In this document: in pieces, positions 42,914 to 47,406 of the stretch
Layout: each line of letters opens with the position of its first letter
Position numbering within the stretch: position 1 is the stretch's first letter
Source of the DNA: Chloroflexota bacterium
GTDB lineage: Bacteria > Chloroflexota > Anaerolineae > Anaerolineales > UBA4823
DNA: 47,406 nucleotides
Direction: 5' to 3'
Assembly: GCA_012516075.1 (NCBI GenBank)
Contig: JAAYXE010000001.1
Location: forward strand, 1 to 47,406
Made by a program: the position numbers and the translations under genes
The notes under the pieces: generated by a model
What the model saw: the letters and a program-made list of their open reading frames with translations, nothing else
What the model was told of the DNA's origin: nothing
Databases searched by the model: none

Positions 42914-45499
42914 ATGGATGACCCTCAATTTCCGATTCTCTTTGGCGAGTGGCTCAAGTCCCGTCGCAAGGCGCTCGACCTGACCCAGGAAGAGCTGGCT
43001 CAACGCACCGGCTGTTCAGTATTTGCCTTGAGGAAAATCGAGACCGGGGAACGCAGACCATCTAAACAGCTTGCGGGTCTGCTGGCTTCTGCGCTGGATA
43101 TTCCAGACATCCACCGGTCGGTGTTCATCCGTGTAGCACGCGGCGAGCTGAACCTGGAACGCCTCTGCTTGCCCGCATCTGATTTAATACCCTCCCCTCC
43201 GTTTCGTCTGCCGGTAATCCACCATTTGCCATTGCCCCCTACCCCGCTTCTGGGGCGCGACTCTGAGCTCGCGGCGATGGCAAGAATCTTCAACGATCCG
43301 CAGTGCAGTCTGCTGACCCTGACAGGCGTTGGGGGAATCGGCAAGACACGGCTGGCTATCGAATTCGCTTCACGCTGGCGAGACAGGTTTCCCGCCGGCG
43401 TTCATTACATCCCACTGGCATCGATCAGCTCGGCTGAATTAATCGTCCATGCGGTTGCTGAAGCACTTGAACTTTCGTTTTCAGGGCCTACCGACCCGAA
43501 GGCGCAGTTGTTCAACTACTTTACGCACGAGATGAAGCAGTCGGCGCTTCTGGTTATGGATAACTTTGAACATCTGCTGGCCCAATCCTCCTCTGCTGTG
43601 GATCTGGTGGCGGAAATTCTTCAGGGGTTCCCCAGCATTAAGATCCTCTGTACCTCCCGGGAACGGTTGAATCTGCGCGGGGAATGGATCTATGAGCTGC
43701 ACGGCCTGCCCATTCCTCCACCGGGGTATGCCTGCCTTCTCGAAGACTACAAAGCGGCGGACTTATTCATCCAGTGCGCGCGGCGCATGGATGCTGAATT
43801 TAAACCAACAGAGGCAGATAGGCCGGCGCTGATTCGCATCTGCCAGGTTCTCGAAGGGATCCCACTGGCGATTGAACTGGCTGCGGCATGGGTGACCATA
43901 CTATCTTGCAGAGATATTGCCCGGGAGATCGAGGCCAGCATCGATTTTCTGACCACGTCCATGCGTGATATTCCCGAACGTCACCGTTCGCTGCGGGCTA
44001 CCTTCGATCATTCATGGAGGCTGTTATCCGCCGCGGAGCGGGACTCGCTCAGCCGGCTGTCCGTGTTTCGTGGAGGTTTTGACCGCACCGCCGCTGAACA
44101 GATTGCAGGTGCCTCTCTGCCGCTGCTGTCGTCTTTGGTTTCCAAGTCACTCGTCCGGCGCACACAGGATGGACGCTACGACCTGCACGAAGTCATCTGC
44201 CAGTATGCTCTGGACTGCCTCAATGAAGATCCATCTCGCTGCTTTGAAACCCGTGACAGCCACTGCCATTATTACCTGCACCTTTCCACGGAATACGAAC
44301 AGAAATTGAAGAGCGCCTCTCAGCAGGCAGCTGTTCACGATATGGCCATCGAATTTGACAATATGCGGGCAGCCTGGGATTGGGGTATCCGGCGAGAGAA
44401 ATACGATCTGCTGGGCAGGACCGTCCGTTCATTTGGCTGGTATTTCGAGGTCTCCGGCCTGATTTATGACGGCATAGATCATATGGAGCAGCTTGTCCAG
44501 TCACTGACCGCTGTACCGCGCAGCAGCCAGATGGAGCAGGCGCTGGGTGCGTCTCTGGTGCAGCAGGGACTTCTGTACTTCCGCTCCGGTCAATTCGCCC
44601 GCGCGCTGGAACGTTATCAAAACGCCATCCCAATCCTGCGTGCAGTAAACGCCCGGCCGCTGCTGGCTGACGCGTTGATTTTCAACGGCACTCTCCTGCA
44701 TTTAACGGGCGATTTAATCGAGGCCAGAGAATTGATCCAGGAAGGTTGGGAGATTGCGCAGGAGGTGAACGATCCCTGGTTCTGCGCCTACGGGATCTAC
44801 AACCTGGGGCACATCGACAGCCAGATGGGCGAATACCAGAAGGGATACGAGCAAATGCAGGCGGGCCTGGCGCTCTGGCGAGAGCTTGGCGACCCGCATT
44901 CCATATCATTGGGGCTGAACTTTCTGGTTGAAACACAAATTAAGCTGGGACGCTTCGAGAAGGCGGTTGCTTCCATGCAGGAGAGCCTGGCCCTGTGCAA
45001 GCAAACGAAGAATCGCTGGGGGATCGGCACGGCGTATCGCTATCTGGGTCTGGCAGCACTGGCGTCCGGCCGTTATTTCGATGCAATAAGCGATCTGAAG
45101 AATAGCCTGGAGGTCTTCGGCGAGTATTTCACAGGCTGGGATATTGCTCGCTCGCTCACATATCTGGGGGCGGCCGAGATCCTGGCGGATGAGCTTCAGG
45201 AAGCTGAGAAAACGTACCAGGAAGCGCTTCATCTGTCCCTTGAAATACAGTCGACGCCGCTGGTGCTGGATGCCATCCTGGGGCTGGCTCGCTTACGACT
45301 GGTTCACGGCGAGGTGGAAAAAGCGTTCGAACTCGCCCAATATGTCTCTAACCAGGCTGCCAGCACCCTGGAAGCTCGGGAAAACGCCCGCCAGATGATT
45401 CTGCAAATAGAGAAGCAGTTCGGAAATCGTCGAGTGCAGACATGGAGAGACAGCGCAATGGACCAGTCCCTGGAAGCAGTACTGGAAAGATGCCTGTGA
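42914..45499 (+). CDS. XRE-NB-ARC-TPR STAND regulator
   Basis: An 861-residue signal-transduction ATPase. An XRE-type helix-turn-helix (about 10-62: RRKALDLTQEELAQRTG, VFALRKIETGERRPS) is followed by a proline-rich linker and an NB-ARC domain. Walker A is GVGGIGKT (138-145), Walker B LLVMD (212-216), CTSRE is at about 246-250, and the GxP motif GIPLAIELAA at 315-324. From about 540 to 840 it is all TPR-like repeats (Y-x3-G-x2-E and similar spacing). Such proteins stay off until a ligand binds the repeats, then oligomerise and act at promoters. It stands alone; the target is unknown. Confidence 0.93.
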   Translation: MDDPQFPILFGEWLKSRRKALDLTQEELAQRTGCSVFALRKIETGERRPSKQLAGLLASALDIPDIHRSVFIRVARGELNLERLCLPASDLIPSPPFRLPVIHHLPLPPTPLLGRDSELAAMARIFNDPQCSLLTLTGVGGIGKTRLAIEFASRWRDRFPAGVHYIPLASISSAELIVHAVAEALELSFSGPTDPKAQLFNYFTHEMKQSALLVMDNFEHLLAQSSSAVDLVAEILQGFPSIKILCTSRERLNLRGEWIYELHGLPIPPPGYACLLEDYKAADLFIQCARRMDAEFKPTEADRPALIRICQVLEGIPLAIELAAAWVTILSCRDIAREIEASIDFLTTSMRDIPERHRSLRATFDHSWRLLSAAERDSLSRLSVFRGGFDRTAAEQIAGASLPLLSSLVSKSLVRRTQDGRYDLHEVICQYALDCLNEDPSRCFETRDSHCHYYLHLSTEYEQKLKSASQQAAVHDMAIEFDNMRAAWDWGIRREKYDLLGRTVRSFGWYFEVSGLIYDGIDHMEQLVQSLTAVPRSSQMEQALGASLVQQGLLYFRSGQFARALERYQNAIPILRAVNARPLLADALIFNGTLLHLTGDLIEARELIQEGWEIAQEVNDPWFCAYGIYNLGHIDSQMGEYQKGYEQMQAGLALWRELGDPHSISLGLNFLVETQIKLGRFEKAVASMQESLALCKQTKNRWGIGTAYRYLGLAALASGRYFDAISDLKNSLEVFGEYFTGWDIARSLTYLGAAEILADELQEAEKTYQEALHLSLEIQSTPLVLDAILGLARLRLVHGEVEKAFELAQYVSNQAASTLEARENARQMILQIEKQFGNRRVQTWRDSAMDQSLEAVLERCL

Positions 45500-45540
45500 C
45501 AGACAGATAAGCCTGCAGTTCGTTAACTCAGCCTGGTCCC

Positions 45541-45585
45541 CCTGGCCCACTGCCAGGTAAAACATTTTCACCTGTACGCAGGTGA
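45541..45585 (+). terminator. Pair of hairpins after the STAND gene
   Basis: CCTGGC (45541-45546) pairs with GCCAGG (45552-45557), and TCACCTG (45568-45574) with CAGGTGA (45579-45585) around a TACG tetraloop. T-rich bases follow the first (ACATTTTC). Possible 3'-end of the STAND transcript. Confidence 0.4.
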
Positions 45586-45719
45586 GCAGGGATATAGAAA
45601 AAATATGGCGCAGTTTTCCTGCCCCAGGCTGCCCTGTCTTCAGCGCGCCAGGGATGCAAATCGGGGAACTTTCCTCAGGTACATCTGCTGTGTTTTCGAA
45701 CTTTTCCATCCGCCTGGGA

Positions 45720-45749
45720 TTGTGCGAAAAAGAGCACAAATGTTATAAT
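45720..45749 (+). promoter_or_regulatory. Promoter of the GntR-fusion gene, with internal dyad
   Basis: TTGTGC (45720-45725) and TATAAT (45744-45749) are 18 bases apart. TTGTGC is also half of an inverted repeat with GCACAA (45734-45739), so a second operator may lie between the boxes. The -10 box overlaps the shared 14-base sequence. Confidence 0.5.
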
Positions 45750-45758
45750 GTAATTATA
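45743..45758. promoter_or_regulatory. Candidate operator of the GntR-fusion regulator (upstream copy)
   Basis: TTATAATGTAATTA (45743-45756) recurs in reverse complement at 47365-47378. It contains TGTAATTATA (45749-45758), a near palindrome. It overlaps the gene's own -10 box, so binding would repress its transcription. Confidence 0.6.
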
Positions 45759-45784
45759 TTATTGCTTACATAGAGGTGTCATCT

Positions 45785-47296
45785 ATGTCAGAGATTCAAC
45801 TGGACTCTCCTGTACCTCTTTATTTCCAGCTAAAACAAATCCTGGTGGAAAAAATCCGCCGTGGTGAACTGCGGCCGGGCGACCGGATCATGACTGAGGC
45901 AGAACTCTGCCGCGAGTACGGCATCAGCCGCACCCCTGTCCGCCAGGCATTGACGGAGATGGTCAGGGAGGGCTACCTGACTCGGACAGCCGGCCGGGGC
46001 ACGTTCGTGACAGAGTCCAGTGCGCTTAAGAATCAGGATGGTAAAAATTCACTCCGGGTGGTCTTTTCCGATGCCCGCTGGCAGGAGCTCCTGGAGAGCG
46101 CTGTACAGTTTTACAACTCGGCTCAACCCGAAAAACCGCTTCACCTGAATATCGATATCGTTCACCTGTGGGATATCCACGACCATCTGGTCAGCCTGGT
46201 CGGGAATGGGACTGCTCCCGATATCTCGGTCCTCGACTCCGTTTGGTTAGCCGAGTTCGCCAATCAAAGCCATCTCGTTCCGGTCGAAGAAGCGGATCCA
46301 CAGTGGTGCGAGTTCTTGAAATTGGACACATTTCCAGCCATGCTGGAAGCCAACCGGTTCCAGGGACAGCTGTGGGGCATCCCCATCTGCGGTGACGCCA
46401 GCGTGCTGTGGTACCGGCGCGATTGGCTGGAGGCCGAGAAACTCTCACCGCCGTCAACCTGGGAAGAGCTGGTGGAGGTCGCGCGCCATTTTCAGCGCCC
46501 AGAGGTCAAAGAGCGCTATGGCCTGGGCGATTATCCTTTTGTGTTTGTCGGCAGCCGGCGGGGCGGTGAGACCACAACCTACCAGCTGCTGCCTTTCATC
46601 TGGGCCGCCGGTGGCCAGCTTCTGGATGAAGGGCATATTCTCCTCGCTTCCCCACAAACTGCCAGCGCCCTGACGTTTTTACGATCCCTGATTCACGAGC
46701 AGCGCCTGGCTCCCCCTGATGTCGTGGACTATACCTGGGATCATTCAGCCCAGGTTTTCGCCAGAGGAAAGGCTGCCCTTGCCCTGGGCGGTACGTATGA
46801 AAGCTTCTTCATCCGTGAGACCGCCGGATGGGACGAAGCGGAGTTGCTGGAACGTGTGGGGTTCGTTCCTGTCCCGGCCGGACCAGACGGGGAACCCAGC
46901 ACCCTGGTTGGTGGGATGAACTACGTCTTATACCGCCAGTCGGCATCTCTCCAGCAGTCGCTGGGTCTGCTGCGCATGACAGTTGACCCCCAGATCCTGA
47001 AGCCCTTCTGTGAGCGCACCGGGCAGATCCCCGGCCGCATCAGCGTGGCAAACGCCCTGCAGCGAGAAGGGAAGAGCTTCGTCAGCCAGACCATCCCACT
47101 GATCGAGCGCGCTCGCACCCGGCCATCTCTCCCGGGTTTCGCCCGTGTTTCCAGGCAGTTTGCAGCCCTGGTGGAAGACTGCCTGTCGGGCCGGCGGCCG
47201 GTTGAGCAGGCGCTTGCCCTGACCGCCGAACGGATCTCTGCGATAACGGACCTGCCGATCGCAGAAAGCGAAGTTTTTTCACGGCCAGACGCCTGA
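45785..47296 (+). CDS. GntR DNA-binding domain fused to family 1 solute-binding domain
   Basis: A 503-residue fusion. The ATG at 45785 follows AGAGG with a suitable gap; a GTG at 45776 has no ribosome-binding site. Residues about 8-75 are a GntR winged helix (LYFQLKQILVEKIRRGEL, EYGISRTPVRQALTEM, GYLTRTAGRGTFV). From about 88 to 480 it is an ABC-type extracellular solute-binding protein fold for sugars (GTAPDISVLDSVWLAEFANQ, WGIPICGDASVLWYRRD, STWEELVEVARHF, GMNYVLYRQSASL). No signal peptide exists, so the binding domain is cytoplasmic and replaces the usual UTRA effector domain. It probably senses an imported sugar and controls itself and the gene beyond the window. Confidence 0.92.
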   Translation: MSEIQLDSPVPLYFQLKQILVEKIRRGELRPGDRIMTEAELCREYGISRTPVRQALTEMVREGYLTRTAGRGTFVTESSALKNQDGKNSLRVVFSDARWQELLESAVQFYNSAQPEKPLHLNIDIVHLWDIHDHLVSLVGNGTAPDISVLDSVWLAEFANQSHLVPVEEADPQWCEFLKLDTFPAMLEANRFQGQLWGIPICGDASVLWYRRDWLEAEKLSPPSTWEELVEVARHFQRPEVKERYGLGDYPFVFVGSRRGGETTTYQLLPFIWAAGGQLLDEGHILLASPQTASALTFLRSLIHEQRLAPPDVVDYTWDHSAQVFARGKAALALGGTYESFFIRETAGWDEAELLERVGFVPVPAGPDGEPSTLVGGMNYVLYRQSASLQQSLGLLRMTVDPQILKPFCERTGQIPGRISVANALQREGKSFVSQTIPLIERARTRPSLPGFARVSRQFAALVEDCLSGRRPVEQALALTAERISAITDLPIAESEVFSRPDA

Positions 47297-47322
47297 TTTC
47301 CATTCTTATGCCAGGTTAATAC

Positions 47323-47350
47323 TTGACAGGCCTTATTTTTTCTGTACAAT
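47323..47350 (+). promoter_or_regulatory. Strong promoter for a gene beyond the window
   Basis: TTGACA (47323-47328) and TACAAT (47345-47350) with a 16-base spacer. The window ends in AAGGA (47402-47406), a ribosome-binding site, so the next coding start should lie just outside. Confidence 0.7.
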
Positions 47351-47362
47351 AAAAGTTAGATT

Positions 47363-47378
47363 TGTAATTACATTATAA
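47363..47378. promoter_or_regulatory. Candidate operator of the GntR-fusion regulator (downstream copy)
   Basis: TGTAATTACA (47363-47372) is a perfect palindrome just after the predicted start of transcription. TAATTACATTATAA (47365-47378) is the exact reverse complement of 45743-45756. The position fits repression of the next gene by the fusion regulator. Confidence 0.65.
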
Positions 47379-47406
47379 TAATATGATAAATTCTGTGGCT
47401 CAAGGA

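Overview
The window looks like bacterial chromosome from a moderately GC-rich organism, most likely Chloroflexota (Anaerolineae-like). This placement is inference from gene content, with no 16S to confirm it: an XRE-NB-ARC-TPR regulator, a GntR/solute-binding fusion regulator, a DUF3090/SCO1664/histidine-phosphatase trio otherwise best known from Actinobacteria, chromosomal ParAB, GatCAB, and several acyl-CoA enzymes. Genes are densely packed. I saw no phage, insertion sequence, CRISPR array, tRNA or rRNA.

Left part (1-17.5 kb). A minus-strand operon runs pfkB-like kinase, parA, parB and an amidohydrolase cut by the window edge. On the plus strand follow rplS, with a structured leader, and murI. 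A large minus-strand block holds a biotin-dependent acyl-CoA carboxylase: carboxyltransferase, an interposed alpha/beta hydrolase, biotin carboxylase and carrier protein, with a small membrane protein upstream and a CYTH protein at the end. An MDR oxidoreductase and an acyl-CoA dehydrogenase lie upstream of it. Then gatC, gatA and gatB run on plus, charging Asn/Gln tRNAs by transamidation.

Middle part (17.5-32.8 kb). An alpha/beta hydrolase converges on a minus-strand row of thiolase, 3-hydroxyacyl-CoA dehydrogenase, GMC oxidoreductase, tandem-GGDEF protein and HD hydrolase. A HIT protein diverges from xseA, a small membrane protein, xseB and a DUF212 membrane protein. The latter abuts convergent murJ with no intergenic base. 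A DNA alkylation-repair locus follows: an alkyltransferase-like protein, tag and ogt. It has a LexA-type GAAC-N4-GTTC dyad inside its promoter and a triple tandem repeat before ogt. A second thiolase, a PLP decarboxylase and an NAD-dependent epimerase/reductase complete the plus-strand run.

Right part (35.3-47.4 kb). A structure-rich 365-base intergenic region and a 29-codon single-membrane-span small ORF lie downstream of homoserine dehydrogenase. Next are SCO1664 (kinase-like fold), DUF3090 and the histidine phosphatase, then rarA and a GNAT protein, all on minus. A cupredoxin lipoprotein and a four-helix membrane protein form a small operon. The end holds the large STAND regulator and a GntR DNA-binding domain fused to a sugar-type solute-binding domain. 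A shared 14-base sequence lies both upstream of the fusion gene and just after a strong promoter at the window end, which suggests an autoregulated sugar-uptake switch. This is the most unusual system seen here.
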